Shown here piece after piece: positions 8,414-17,356 of a stretch of DNA of 49,036 nucleotides. The notes beneath the pieces were generated by a model. It saw nothing but the letters and a program-made list of their open reading frames with translations, had not been told where the DNA came from and searched no databases. Location of the stretch: assembly GCA_027032075.1 (NCBI GenBank), contig JALVOC010000021.1, forward strand, positions 1 through 49,036, given 5' to 3'. Position 1 is the stretch's first letter. Each line of letters starts with the position of its first letter. The translations under genes were made by a program, and so were the position numbers. Source of the DNA: Chromatiales bacterium (lineage in GTDB: Bacteria > Pseudomonadota > Gammaproteobacteria > UBA6429 > Thiohalophilaceae).

Positions 8414-9580
8414 TCAAGTGTCCGGCAGAAACAGGCTGATCAGATCATCGAGAAAGCGACGGCCCCTGGCGGTCGGACAAATTGTATTCTGATCCTGCTT
8501 CAGCCAGCCGAGTTGCTCTGCCTGTTGCAAACCCTTTTCAGCGAAGTGTAACGGCAGACCGGTATGTTCGCTGAACAACCGGTGATCAAAGCCATGTGTC
8601 AGGCGCAAGGCATTCATCATAAATTCCAGTACCGCATCCTGCGGGCTGAGTGTTCTGCTGCCGGCAATCACCCTGGACGTGCCGGCGGTGGCCAGATAGT
8701 CATCCGGATGTTTTACTTTCCAGTTTCTGTGTATCGTCTGCGTGTGTGCATCGGTGATTTTATCGTGAGCGCCCGCGCCGATGCCAAGATAGTCGCCAAA
8801 GCGCCAGTAATTCAGGTTGTGGACACATTCTTTCCCGGGGCGGGCGTAGGCGGACACTTCATACTGACGATAGCCTGCGGTGTGGAAAAGGGTCTGGGCT
8901 GACTCCTGCATTTGCCAGGCGATGTCCTCATCAGGCAATGCGGGTGGGTGATGATGAAACAGGGTGTTGCTTTCTATCGTCAACTGATAATAGGAGAGAT
9001 GGGCCGGTTCGAGTGCAATCGCCGTTTGTACGTCATCCAGAGCTTCTTTCAACGCTTGGCCGGCCAGGGCAAACATCAGGTCCAGATTGAAGTTTTCAAA
9101 ACCGGCAAGGTGTGCGGCTTCGGCCGCCAGAATCGCCTCGCGGCGCGTGTGGATGCGGCCGAGTGCCTGCAGCTGTGCGTCGTGAAAGCTCTGGATGCCG
9201 ATGGAAAGCCGGTTGACGCCGGCATCACGGTATTCTGCAAAGCGCGCCTGTTCGACTGTTCCCGGATTGGCTTCCAGGGTGATCTCCGTTTCCGCGCTCA
9301 GGGGCAGGCGGGCGCGCAAAGCGCTGAGCAAACGATCGATACTTTCCGGGCTGAACAAACTGGGGGTTCCGCCGCCCATGAAGATGCTGACAACCGTTCG
9401 CCCCCAGGTACGCGGCAGTTCCGTTTCCAGATCGGCGATAAGGCTCTCGATGTAGGCACCCTCCTGTTTCCGTTCCTGCCTGATTTCGTGGGAATTGAAG
9501 TCGCAATAGGGGCATTTGCGCACACACCAGGGAAAATGGATGTAGAGGGAAAGCGGTGGCAAACAGCTAAACTGAAACAT
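8414..9580 (-). CDS. hemW: Radical SAM heme chaperone HemW
   Basis: Related to coproporphyrinogen III dehydrogenase HemN but thought to act as a heme-trafficking chaperone. The protein has 388 aa. The radical-SAM 4Fe-4S motif C-x3-C-x2-C (CVRKCPYC) uses C19, C23 and C26, preceded by LYIHFPW. It is followed by FMGGGTPSLF and VNRLSIGIQSFHDAQL. The C-terminal HemN_C domain is present. The Cys that HemN has in the fourth position (CxxxCxxCxC) is Phe here (CDFNSH), which supports HemW. The start at 9580 (MFQFSCLPPLS) is preferred to an upstream in-frame codon at 9709, which would add an atypical extension. Confidence 0.93.
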   Translation of the reverse strand: MFQFSCLPPLSLYIHFPWCVRKCPYCDFNSHEIRQERKQEGAYIESLIADLETELPRTWGRTVVSIFMGGGTPSLFSPESIDRLLSALRARLPLSAETEITLEANPGTVEQARFAEYRDAGVNRLSIGIQSFHDAQLQALGRIHTRREAILAAEAAHLAGFENFNLDLMFALAGQALKEALDDVQTAIALEPAHLSYYQLTIESNTLFHHHPPALPDEDIAWQMQESAQTLFHTAGYRQYEVSAYARPGKECVHNLNYWRFGDYLGIGAGAHDKITDAHTQTIHRNWKVKHPDDYLATAGTSRVIAGSRTLSPQDAVLEFMMNALRLTHGFDHRLFSEHTGLPLHFAEKGLQQAEQLGWLKQDQNTICPTARGRRFLDDLISLFLPDT

Positions 9581-9933
9581 GGCAGCCAAGTTATAACAAC
9601 ATGGGTTGCAATGGTAGCCGGGTAAAAAAAAGATGGGGGCCGGGGAGGCCCCCAAAGCGGTCATGGAGATAATGCCAGCTTTAGAAAAACTGGTGCTGAC
9701 AGCAATCAAAACAGAAGGGAATTGTTGTCAGCAAAATACTTTATTGAACCCAAAATAATTTGTATTCAATGTAAGTATTTCAGTAATTACGAATATAGGC
9801 GGGAAGGGAATTCCATGCAATCGGCTTTATTGATCTGGATCACGAAGCCAAATCAAAGGGGATAACAGCACTCTGTCTGTTGCAATCAAGCGGGATCCGG
9901 GTGTGGCGCAGGCCGGTAACACGTACGGGCGGG
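9581..9933. other. Intergenic region, 353 bp
   Basis: Lies between hemW and a small upstream gene on the same strand. It holds a strong minus-strand terminator-like hairpin (annotated separately) and then AT-rich sequence to about 9800 in which no coding frame is supported. The hemW promoter should lie to the left of that hairpin. Confidence 0.5.
9623..9653 (-). terminator. Rho-independent terminator, minus strand
   Basis: GGGGGCC (9635-9641) pairs perfectly with GGCCCCC (9647-9653) around a GGGGA loop. On the minus strand the stem is followed by ATC and then a run of eight T (plus-strand A-run 9624-9631). It would stop transcripts from the 9934-10191 gene before hemW. Confidence 0.75.
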
Positions 9934-10191
9934 TTAATGGTTTCTCCTCGGCTGAGGCAGGCTGACGCCCATTTCAGAGATATAATCGCGTTGTTTCTCG
10001 TTGAGATCACGGGCAAATTCAATGAAGCATTGTTTGATTTCCGAAACCGGGCTGACAGCAGACGCACGCAACAACTCTGTCAGATGTTCACGGTTGGACA
10101 GACTGAACTGAAATCCCAGTTCCTTGACCAGCATGCGGTTGATGCGAGCCAGGTAGCTGAGGCTGCGTTGGGAAAAGACTAACTGATTCAT
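9934..10191 (-). CDS. Small hypothetical protein, 85 aa
   Basis: I do not recognise this protein. It is a soluble, helical, charge-rich small protein beginning MNQLVFSQRSLSYLARINRM, with an amphipathic middle (SNREHLTELLRASAV) and an acidic/aromatic stretch (CFIEFARDLNEKQRDYISEMG). No signal peptide or membrane segment is seen. A G-rich sequence (GGGGACGG) sits upstream of the ATG. A terminator 280 bp downstream on the same strand supports a real transcription unit. The AT-rich 170 bp upstream would hold its promoter. Confidence 0.6.
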   Translation of the reverse strand: MNQLVFSQRSLSYLARINRMLVKELGFQFSLSNREHLTELLRASAVSPVSEIKQCFIEFARDLNEKQRDYISEMGVSLPQPRRNH

Positions 10192-10362
10192 ACACCGTCC
10201 CCATGTATGTTTGATTTATGCAATTTTTTTATTTTTTTTGCGCCGCTTCATTTTGTAATGAAACCTTTTTCCGATGCGCATGTTTTATATAACTATCACA
10301 AAATATGATAAATGCAAAGATTTAACAGCAAATTTTGTGTTGATTTGGACCTGGTATAAAAA

Positions 10363-10956
10363 TTAAACGATTTTCCCCAACTTTTTCGCCAGTTTGCGCA
10401 TCGCCTGGCCACGGTGACTGAGGCGGTTTTTTACTGCAGCGGGCAATTGGGCGGAAGTGCATCCCTGTTCAGGAACGAAAAATACCGGATCGTAGCCGAA
10501 GCCGCTTTCCCCAATCGGTTCAAATGTGATCAGGCCTTCCCAGGTACCCTGGCAAATCAGGGGGGTGGGATCAGTTGCGTGGCGCATGTAAACCATCAGG
10601 CACTGAAATCTGGCGGTACGTTTTTCCTCAGGGACATTTTCAAGTTCCTGCAACAGTTTTTGCAGGTTTTGTTCGTCTGTTGCACCGGCTCCGGCAAAGC
10701 GGGCGGAGTAGATGCCCGGTGCACCGTTCAGGGCGTCCACTTCCAGACCGGAATCGTCTGCAATGGCGGCCAGTCCCGAATGTTGTGCGGCGTTACGCGC
10801 CTTGATAATGGCATTTTCCACAAAGGTCAGGCCGGTTTCCGCCACTTCCGGTACATTGAAGTCGGATTGAGGCAGGATCTCCATATCCAGATCAGCCAGA
10901 ATTTGACCGATTTCCCGGACCTTGCCCGGATTGTTACTGGCAAGAACGATTTTCAT
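10363..10956 (-). CDS. rdgB: dITP/XTP pyrophosphatase (RdgB/HAM1 family)
   Basis: Hydrolyses non-canonical purine nucleotides (dITP, XTP) to monophosphate and pyrophosphate, keeping them out of DNA and RNA. The protein has 197 aa. N-terminal substrate motif ASNNPGKVREI; metal/catalytic region ADDSGLEVDALNGAPGIYSA; C-terminal GFGYDPVFFVPE and LSHRGQAMRKL. All are hallmarks of the family. It lies in the usual rph-rdgB-hemW order, all on the minus strand, but is separated from rph by a dispersed repeat. Confidence 0.96.
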   Translation of the reverse strand: MKIVLASNNPGKVREIGQILADLDMEILPQSDFNVPEVAETGLTFVENAIIKARNAAQHSGLAAIADDSGLEVDALNGAPGIYSARFAGAGATDEQNLQKLLQELENVPEEKRTARFQCLMVYMRHATDPTPLICQGTWEGLITFEPIGESGFGYDPVFFVPEQGCTSAQLPAAVKNRLSHRGQAMRKLAKKLGKIV

Positions 10957-11000
10957 AACTTTGAGAAAAAGTAATGGGTAAAAGAGACAAAAGGCATCTC

Positions 11001-11215
11001 GCTAAAATTAAGTGTTCCGAATACCAGATCATTCTAACATTATTGGCAGATTCTGGTTTCGCATCAGGACCGGAGGTCTTTTACATGACACGCTGTAAAT
11101 ACCTCCCTGTAAGCTCGACAGCCGCCTCCCTGCGGCTGACGGTCATGTAAAAGACCTCCGGTCCTGATGCTCCGTTTACCAAGTGTACTGGGATTCGGAA
11201 CGCCTATTCAGCACT
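11001..11215. repeat. Dispersed inverted-end repeat, copy 2 (long form)
   Basis: Fills the rdgB-rph gap. Left end GTGTTCCGAATACCAG and right end CTGGGATTCGGAACGC form terminal inverted repeats. Inside is a perfect 28-bp inverted repeat: 11062-11089 (begins CATCAGGACCGGAGG) with 11142-11169 (ends CCTCCGGTCCTGATG). Within its loop is a smaller hairpin, CAGCCGC-CTCCCT-GCGGCTG. The transcript would fold into a long cruciform-like stem, and it could act as a bidirectional terminator. Matches copies at 5182, 15469 and 36541. Confidence 0.85.
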
Positions 11216-11236
11216 GTTGCATGTTTGTGAAAGTTT

Positions 11237-11956
11237 CTAATTTTCTGTCAACACTTCCCGCTGATATTCAATCAGCTGGTTGATCGCCTGCTGGCCCAGT
11301 TTCAGCATTGCCTCCAGCTCGGCGGGGGAAAATGCCTGTCCCTCAGCTGTGCCCTGGATTTCGATATAGCCCCCCTGATCGTTCATCACGATGTTCATAT
11401 CGGTTTCGCAATTGGAGTCTTCCGCATAGTCGAGATCCATAATGGGGGTGCCGTCGAAGATCCCCACCGAGACAGAGGCAATATGGCCGATAATCGGATC
11501 GGCCGCGATCATTTTCTTTTCCCGCATGTAACGAATCGCCTCCACCAGGGCGACGAAGCCCCCGGTGATGGAGGCGGTGCGTGTGCCGCCATCGGCCTGG
11601 ATGACGTCACAATCGATGGTAATCGTATGCTCCCCCAGTGCCTGCATATCGACCGCGGCGCGCAGCGAGCGGCCGATGAGCCGCTGGATTTCCATAGTGC
11701 GTCCACCCTGTTTGCCGTGTGCGGCTTCACGCCGCATCCGGCTGCCGGTGGAGCGAGGCAGCATGCCGTATTCAGCAGTGACCCAGCCCTGTCCCTGGCC
11801 TTTGAGAAAACCGGGCACCCTTTCCTCGACAGTGGCGTTGCAGAGTACCTTGGTGTCACCGAATTCAATCAGAACCGAACCTTCCGCATGCTTGGTGTAA
11901 TGGCGTGTGATCTTTATCGGGCGCAGTTCATCGGGTGCTCGGCCACTGGGTCTCAT
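11237..11956 (-). CDS. rph: Ribonuclease PH
   Basis: Phosphorolytic 3'-5' exoribonuclease that trims tRNA precursors. The protein has 239 aa. Family segments: [51 protein letters not shown] and the phosphate/metal region [17 protein letters not shown]. The ATG at 11956 gives the classic MRP(S/A)GR start and has AGGAAA at proper distance; an ATG at 11971 is an alternative. In many gammaproteobacteria rph lies close to yicC; here about 5.5 kb of other genes separate them. Confidence 0.96.
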   Translation of the reverse strand: MRPSGRAPDELRPIKITRHYTKHAEGSVLIEFGDTKVLCNATVEERVPGFLKGQGQGWVTAEYGMLPRSTGSRMRREAAHGKQGGRTMEIQRLIGRSLRAAVDMQALGEHTITIDCDVIQADGGTRTASITGGFVALVEAIRYMREKKMIAADPIIGHIASVSVGIFDGTPIMDLDYAEDSNCETDMNIVMNDQGGYIEIQGTAEGQAFSPAELEAMLKLGQQAINQLIEYQREVLTEN

Positions 11957-12282
11957 AGGTTTTCCTGTCATATATGATGATTGGTGAAATGCGGCGTAAT
12001 TATAGCTTGTGTATGTGAAAAAGTGGAAAGAAGTTTTCCCCCGCCAGGCTGACAAAATTCAGGGAAGCAGGGCCGATATTGTCGATTGGACACACAATTT
12101 ATTACGGCATACGGAGAAACAGCGGCCAGGCTGCGCAAATGACTGTGCAGAAAATTTGCACGGTTATAAAATACGGATAAAAGCGCTGCCGGGCAGCGAG
12201 TTGATTTGCATGCTGCTGTATATTGTCTCTGTTTGCTTCCGGCATTTTCGTCAACTGATGTTTTTTCCAGGAAAAGCGGCAT
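11957..12282. other. Intergenic region, 326 bp, divergent promoter area
   Basis: Between rph (minus) and the glycan cassette (plus). A possible plus-strand promoter is TTGCAC - 16 bp - TAAAAG at about 12155-12182; it is weak. AGGAAA precedes the downstream ATG. A minus-strand frame crossing this region into the next gene shows no family motifs and is not annotated. Confidence 0.35.
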
Positions 12283-13023
12283 ATGCAGAAAGAGGAATTT
12301 GAACTTCACGCCAGACTGGAAGACGAGCATTGGTGGTTTAAAGGGCGACGGGATATTATCAAGGCAGTGCTTGAGAAATATCTTGCAAAAGATTCCGTGG
12401 TGGTTGAAATAGGTTGTGGTACCGGCGGGAATCTCAGGGGGCTTGCCAGGGAGTATCCGCGCATTTTCGGCATTGAGATAGAGGAAGATGCCGTCAGTCT
12501 GGCAAAACAGATGGCTGCGATTGATGTGTATCAGGGTGATTATCGGGAAATACTGCATAATCGCTGGGAGGAAATCGATGCGGTGATCATGGCGGATGTT
12601 ATCGAGCACGTGGAGAAGGATTGTGAATTTGTCCAGACGGTTCTCGAAAATCTTGTCACCGGCGCGCACCTGCTGATCACCGTACCGGCGCACGGTTTTT
12701 TATGGAGCGAACATGATGAGGCGCTCGGTCATTACCGTCGCTATTCTGGAAACGAACTGCTGGCCACTGTTTTGCAAAAGGGGAATGCCGAAGTCGTCAT
12801 GTTTACGCCATTTAACACCATATTGTTTCCGCTGATTGCGGGTATACGCCTCGTGAAAAAAGCCTTTAAACACAAAGGCGGAAAAAAAAGTGATCTGAAA
12901 GAATATTCCCCGCTTCTCAATGCGATACTCTACAAGTTGTTTTCGCGCGAAGCCTTCCTGCTCAAACGATCGGTGGTGATGCCGTTCGGTTGCAGTTATC
13001 TGGTGTTGCTGAGAAAGGTGTGA
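12283..13023 (+). CDS. Class I SAM-dependent methyltransferase
   Basis: A 246-aa Rossmann-fold methyltransferase. The SAM-binding motif I VVEIGCGTGGNLRGL is followed by acidic motif II (IFGIEIEEDAV). Motif IV is DAVIMADVIEHVE, where the ADVIEHV pattern is typical of the Methyltransf_11/23 group. Its C-terminal part is basic and hydrophobic. The gene is followed after 1 bp by a family 2 glycosyltransferase and then a membrane protein, a tight three-gene cassette. It therefore probably modifies a glycan or lipid-linked sugar; this is inferred from context only. Confidence 0.82.
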   Translation: MQKEEFELHARLEDEHWWFKGRRDIIKAVLEKYLAKDSVVVEIGCGTGGNLRGLAREYPRIFGIEIEEDAVSLAKQMAAIDVYQGDYREILHNRWEEIDAVIMADVIEHVEKDCEFVQTVLENLVTGAHLLITVPAHGFLWSEHDEALGHYRRYSGNELLATVLQKGNAEVVMFTPFNTILFPLIAGIRLVKKAFKHKGGKKSDLKEYSPLLNAILYKLFSREAFLLKRSVVMPFGCSYLVLLRKV

Positions 13024-13024
13024 G

Positions 13025-13972
13025 ATGAAACCGGAATTATCGATTATCATACCGGTCTACAATGAAGAAAATAATCTTCAGGAATTGTTTGAGCGCATCA
13101 GCCGGGTGATGCAGCACGAGCAGACGGAATATGAAGTCATCTTTATTGATGATGGTTCCACCGATGGTTCGCTGGAGATCATAAAAAAAATTCAGGCAGG
13201 GGATAATCACTGCAGATATTTTTCATTCAGCAGGAACTTCGGACACGAAGCCGCCTCGAGTTGCGGTTTTCATATGTGCAAGGGCAGTGCGGCGGTTTTA
13301 ATGGATGCCGATCTTCAGGATCCGCCGGAAATGATCCCCGCAATGCTGGAACAATGGCGGAATGGTTTTTCCATCGTGCATGTCAGACGGAAAAAACGCG
13401 CGGGTGAAAAACCCGCGACGCGCCTTACTTCTTATTTGTTTTATCGTGTTCTGAATTACTTTTCCGAGATCGAAATCCCCAAGGATGTCGGTGATTTTCA
13501 TTTGATCGACAGGAAAGTGATTGCGCATTTTAACGCCATGGGAGAGCGCAACCGTTTCGTGCGTGGCATTATTCCATGGATTGGTTTTAAGCAGACGGTG
13601 ATTGACTATGATCGGGCTGCCAGGGCGCATGGTAAAACGAAATACAATTTCATCAGGAGGTTGCTGCTTTCATTCGATGCGATTACCGGTTTCAGTCTGG
13701 CGCCGTTGCGTCTTTGCATCATGATCGGCTTTGTGGTAACCGTATTCAGCCTGATAATGAGTGCGATCATCATCGTGCAGAAAATCTTTCTGGATTTGAA
13801 TATTCCTGGTTATGCGTTGCTGACTTCGGGTTTGTTTTTGCTTGCGGGAATACAGCTTACCTTTCTTGGTGTGATTGGGGAATATATCGGAAAAATATTT
13901 ACAGAAGTTCGTTCGCGCCCTTTGTATATCATCGATGAACGCAGTGATGCCGCCAGCGGGAAGGATGATTAA
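13025..13972 (+). CDS. Family 2 glycosyltransferase, polyprenyl-phosphate sugar synthase type (GtrB/DPM1-like)
   Basis: Likely transfers a sugar from a nucleotide donor to a polyprenyl phosphate on the inner face of the membrane. The protein has 315 aa. GT-A domain with LSIIIPVYNEENNL, IDDGSTDGS (D42-D43) and the metal-binding DAD in VLMDADLQDPPE (residues 94-96). Two C-terminal transmembrane helices (about 232-256 and 264-287), followed by a short tail, are typical of GtrB/ArnC-like enzymes. It overlaps nothing but is spaced 1 bp from the upstream methyltransferase. Its stop directly abuts the start of the GT-C-like gene, so translation is probably coupled. Confidence 0.88.
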   Translation: MKPELSIIIPVYNEENNLQELFERISRVMQHEQTEYEVIFIDDGSTDGSLEIIKKIQAGDNHCRYFSFSRNFGHEAASSCGFHMCKGSAAVLMDADLQDPPEMIPAMLEQWRNGFSIVHVRRKKRAGEKPATRLTSYLFYRVLNYFSEIEIPKDVGDFHLIDRKVIAHFNAMGERNRFVRGIIPWIGFKQTVIDYDRAARAHGKTKYNFIRRLLLSFDAITGFSLAPLRLCIMIGFVVTVFSLIMSAIIIVQKIFLDLNIPGYALLTSGLFLLAGIQLTFLGVIGEYIGKIFTEVRSRPLYIIDERSDAASGKDD

Positions 13973-15460
13973 ATGCGGCAAGCGGGTGATGAACTTGTTC
14001 ATTTCTCGATCGCATCTGCCGCTCTAGTATTATTTTTCTGCTATTACCTGTTACCGATCTGGGACATGGATTTCTGGTGGCATATCGCCTCCGGCCGCTG
14101 GATTGTTGAAAACCGCACCATACCGCTCAGCGACCCCTTTTCTGTCTTTGCCAATACCAATCCGATCCGTACCGAAATGGTGCTTGGTGGGCAATGGCTG
14201 GGCCAGGTTGCTTTCTATCAGGTGTTTGACATCTTTGGTGCCAGCGGGATTATTTATTTTCGTGCCCTGCTCTTGAGTGGTGTGCTGTTGTTTGTTTATC
14301 TGCGCACCCGCCTGCCTGGCCAGTCTGTACTTGTTTCCTTGCTTGCCCTGTGCCTCGTTGGCTTCAATCTGTTTGCTTTTACCGGGATACGGCCGCAGTT
14401 ACTGGGTTTTCTGCTGGCGGCGGTGCTGTTTTATTTTGTTGATCGGTCAGAAAAGAATTATCATGCTTCCCTGCTTTTTATTCTGGCTGGAACCGGTCTG
14501 CTTTGGGCGAATTGCCATGGGTCTTTTGTCCTGGCCGTGGTGTTGTTGCTGCTATATGGCGGTACTCTGTTCATTCAGGCCGGCGCGGAAAATAATTTGC
14601 AACAGAAACAGGCAGGATTGTTTTTGTTGGGCGCCTTGTTGTTCATGCTCTTTGCGCTGATTAATCCGAATGGCATTACCGCCTATAAGTACATTGCGAA
14701 TCTGCAAAACAGTGAATTGCAGGAGCGCACCAGCGAATATCTCAGTGCCTTGAGGATCTATACATTGGGATATAATGCTGCCCAGGCATGGATTTATCTG
14801 TTTTTCGTTCTGGCGCTCCTTGCCTTGCCAAAACTGTTTGCCACCTCCAGGGCAAAAGCAGCTCTGCTAGTGTTTTTGGGGGCGATCAGTGTCGAGTCCT
14901 TCCGTTACTATGTGTTTTTTATTATTGTTTGCGCACCTTATATCGCGCAGGCTCTGGCGCAGACGCTGCAGGGTTCAGTGTTTGTCCGTCTGCAAAAAAC
15001 AAGGGCGCGATATTTCGTGGTTGTCGTTCCGCTGTTCGTCACGTTTGCCTTGTTATATTCCTTTTATCCGAACCCTTCCGCCCTGAATCTGATTGACGAC
15101 ACTCGTTATCCATTGAAAATCACCGATTACCTGGAAAAGACGAATGCCCGGGGGCGTGTCTTCAACTATTTCCGCTGGGGAGGATATCTTATCTGGCGAT
15201 TGCATCCGCAGCTGATCCCGTATATCGATGGCCGTATGCTGGATGATTCCAAACTTGAAAAGTATACCCATATGTTATGGGCGACCGGGGAAGGCATACC
15301 TCTGTTCGAGTCGGCCAACTTCGATTATGTCATGATCCCCTATACGAATCCTGCCACGGGAGAGAAGTATCCGTTGAACGATTATCTGCTGAACAGTTCG
15401 AAATGGCAGCTGCTCTACCGGAGCAGGCTCGGTTATCTCTTCGGGGCGGTGCAACTCTGA
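13973..15460 (+). CDS. Polytopic membrane protein, probable GT-C-type glycosyltransferase
   Basis: A 495-aa protein with about ten or more hydrophobic segments. The first long loop after TM1 holds WDMDFWWHIASGRWIVEN (D31, D33, H37), an acidic/aromatic motif in the place where GT-C enzymes carry their catalytic Asp. The soluble C-terminal part (from about residue 390, FNYFRWGGYLIW...) lies after the last helix. Such proteins use polyprenyl-phosphate sugars made by GtrB-like enzymes, which is what the preceding gene appears to encode. ATG directly follows the stop of that gene, with GGAAGG upstream. The acceptor (lipid, O-antigen, protein) is unknown. The GT-C assignment is moderate. Confidence 0.7.
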   Translation: MRQAGDELVHFSIASAALVLFFCYYLLPIWDMDFWWHIASGRWIVENRTIPLSDPFSVFANTNPIRTEMVLGGQWLGQVAFYQVFDIFGASGIIYFRALLLSGVLLFVYLRTRLPGQSVLVSLLALCLVGFNLFAFTGIRPQLLGFLLAAVLFYFVDRSEKNYHASLLFILAGTGLLWANCHGSFVLAVVLLLLYGGTLFIQAGAENNLQQKQAGLFLLGALLFMLFALINPNGITAYKYIANLQNSELQERTSEYLSALRIYTLGYNAAQAWIYLFFVLALLALPKLFATSRAKAALLVFLGAISVESFRYYVFFIIVCAPYIAQALAQTLQGSVFVRLQKTRARYFVVVVPLFVTFALLYSFYPNPSALNLIDDTRYPLKITDYLEKTNARGRVFNYFRWGGYLIWRLHPQLIPYIDGRMLDDSKLEKYTHMLWATGEGIPLFESANFDYVMIPYTNPATGEKYPLNDYLLNSSKWQLLYRSRLGYLFGAVQL

Positions 15461-15468
15461 ATAATCAA

Positions 15469-15532
15469 GCTGCCCCTGATGCCCCATGGTTTGAAGTGGA
15501 CTGGTATTCAGAACGCGTATTTATACGGTTGG
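15469..15532. repeat. Dispersed inverted-end repeat, copy 3 (right half only)
   Basis: CTGCCCCTGATGCCCCATGG, then GAAGTGGACTGGTATTCAGAACGCG and TATTTATACGG, match the right half of copy 1 at 5182-5316. The left half is absent. It lies between two convergent genes. Confidence 0.65.
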
Positions 15533-15590
15533 CCGGCTGTGCAGGGAGCCACGGCTGTTTCTGCGAAATGAGCCGATGATTGTTTTGAAT

Positions 15591-16460
15591 TCATTTCTTC
15601 ATCTCATCTTCATAAGCCTTGATGGCCTGCTGGATTTCATTGATTGCACTGTTTAGCTGGCCGCCTTTGCTTTTGCGTTTGCGCCGTGTTTTTTGCTTGT
15701 TATCGGCCTGGTGTAATTGTTGTAAGGAAACAATACGCAGTGCCACCGCGCTGGTATTGTCGCTGTGCGGATAACGCGTGGCCTCGGCCCGTTCCGCCAG
15801 GGCATTGAGTTTTTCCCCAAGGCGGCCCTCTGTGATCATTGCGCCGATCTGTGCGTCATCGAGCGGTTCCCAAAAGCCGTCAGAACAAAGCAACAGCACA
15901 TCGCCGGGAAGCAGTTCCACGCCGTGACTTACCGCAATGTCCGGTTCATGGGTAAACAGGCCGATGCACTGGGTGACATAATTGCGCATCGGGTGCTCAT
16001 GGGTCTTTTGCAGGGAGATCTGGCCCGCCTGATAAAGTTCTTCGACATAGGAATGATCCTGGGTACGGTACAGCGGCAGGCCGTCGCGGAACAGATAAAA
16101 ACGGCTGTCTCCCACGTGCGCCCACCAGGCCTTGCGATCCTGAACCAGACAGAGGACGGCGGTGGTGCCAGGTGCGAGGGGAGGGGTTTGCTCCTGTCCG
16201 GCCATGAGAATCGCGTGATGGGCACGGCGGATGAGTTCGCGCAGGAATTTTTCCGGTTCTTCCGCAGGTAAGGGGTGAAGCGAAAGTTCCTCGGTGACGG
16301 TGTCGATCAGGGTTTGCGCCGCCAGGTCCCCCCCCGGTTTTCCGCCCAGGCCATCGCCCAGCACCAGGATGGCGCCGTTCTCGGATTCAACAACGGCAAG
16401 CCGGTCCTGGTTGATTTCCCGGTTACCGAGGCGGCTGGTTCGTCCGATTTCAAATTGCAT
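15591..16460 (-). CDS. PP2C-family protein serine/threonine phosphatase
   Basis: Metal-dependent Ser/Thr phosphatase, 289 aa. Motifs: NREINQDR (D19), VLGDGLGGKPGGDLAA (D36-G37), VGDSRFYLFRDG, LLLCSDGFWE and the final metal Asp in HSDNTSAVA. The C-terminal 50 residues are Lys/Arg-rich and coiled-coil-like, outside the catalytic domain. It lies 5 bp downstream of a protein kinase gene on the same strand, forming a kinase/phosphatase pair likely acting on the same targets. No forkhead-associated or type VI secretion gene is in the window to name a pathway. Confidence 0.93.
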   Translation of the reverse strand: MQFEIGRTSRLGNREINQDRLAVVESENGAILVLGDGLGGKPGGDLAAQTLIDTVTEELSLHPLPAEEPEKFLRELIRRAHHAILMAGQEQTPPLAPGTTAVLCLVQDRKAWWAHVGDSRFYLFRDGLPLYRTQDHSYVEELYQAGQISLQKTHEHPMRNYVTQCIGLFTHEPDIAVSHGVELLPGDVLLLCSDGFWEPLDDAQIGAMITEGRLGEKLNALAERAEATRYPHSDNTSAVALRIVSLQQLHQADNKQKTRRKRKSKGGQLNSAINEIQQAIKAYEDEMKK

Positions 16461-16465
16461 CGTGT

Positions 16466-17356
16466 TTAACCCATCGGCTGTGGGGAGGGCACTTTTTGCA
16501 GCGCCTCCAGGAGTTGTTCGACATTTTGTGGCCGCAGTAGCGGATCCACTTCCATGGCCCAGTCCACTGCTTCCAGCAATTCATGGGAATACCGTTTTTT
16601 AAAGGCATTCACGGCGGGGCGCATGGTGTCCCGTTCCCGCCGCTTGGTCGAGGGGGGCGGCGGGCTGCCCGCCATGCAGGTGCGCATGGTTGCGCCGAGT
16701 GCATAGATATCGGTCCAGGGCCCGACATACCCGCCCGGATCGAGTTGTTCAATCGGAGAGAAGCCGGGTGTCACCACTTGGTTCGGCTGGAACTGGCGGG
16801 TGTGCATCATTTCGTGCACGGCACCAAAATCCAGCAACAGCGGATTCGCTCCCTGGCGCAAGTGGATGTTTCCGGGTTTGACATCCAGGTGCAGCAGGCC
16901 GTGGCGATGAATTTCGTTCAGGCCGTTCAGCAAGGCGGGAAAAACCGTCATGATAAAGGCCTCGCTCAGCTTGCCGCGGTGGCGCTGGATGTAGGCTTGT
17001 AAATTGTGCCCGTCCTCATAATCCATCACCATGTAGACCGTGCCGTTGGCGCGGAAAAAATTGATCACATTGACGATGTTGGGGTGTTTGAGGGTGGTGA
17101 GAGTGCTGGCTTCCTGAAAGAAGAGACGGCGGCCGTGGGCGAAACGTTCGATGTTTGCTTCACTGATGGCAACGACTTCCAGTTGTTCATTGCGTGTCGC
17201 CAGTTTGACAGGCATATACTCTTTCAGCACGACCCTTTTGTTGTCGCTGTCGGTCGCCAGATAAACGATGCTGAAGCCGCCGCCACCGAGAATTTTATCA
17301 ATGGTATAACCATCGAGATGGGTGCCTTTGGGTAATTCGTGCGGAAATTTCGCCAT
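16466..17356 (-). CDS. Hanks-type serine/threonine protein kinase
   Basis: A 296-aa eukaryotic-like kinase without a membrane segment. Glycine loop ILGGGGFSIVYLA at residues 22-34; ATP-anchoring Lys45 in VVLKEYMP; catalytic loop HLDVKPGNI (Asp158, Lys160; HLD replaces HRD, as is common in this bacterial subgroup); DFG at 176-178; activation segment ending GFSPIEQ instead of APE. The C-terminus ends soon after the kinase fold, so no sensory domain is present. Co-transcribed with the PP2C phosphatase gene. Divergent from yicC, sharing a 171-bp promoter region. Confidence 0.93.
   Translation of the reverse strand: MAKFPHELPKGTHLDGYTIDKILGGGGFSIVYLATDSDNKRVVLKEYMPVKLATRNEQLEVVAISEANIERFAHGRRLFFQEASTLTTLKHPNIVNVINFFRANGTVYMVMDYEDGHNLQAYIQRHRGKLSEAFIMTVFPALLNGLNEIHRHGLLHLDVKPGNIHLRQGANPLLLDFGAVHEMMHTRQFQPNQVVTPGFSPIEQLDPGGYVGPWTDIYALGATMRTCMAGSPPPPSTKRRERDTMRPAVNAFKKRYSHELLEAVDWAMEVDPLLRPQNVEQLLEALQKVPSPQPMG

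Noticed and set aside
9581-9709. 43-codon N-terminal extension of hemW
   Set aside because: The HemW family starts just before LYIHFPW; the extension has no homology-like features and would cross the terminator hairpin.
11968-12693. Minus-strand frame of 241 codons upstream of rph
   Set aside because: It runs antisense through the methyltransferase start and shows no motifs; its start lies inside that gene.
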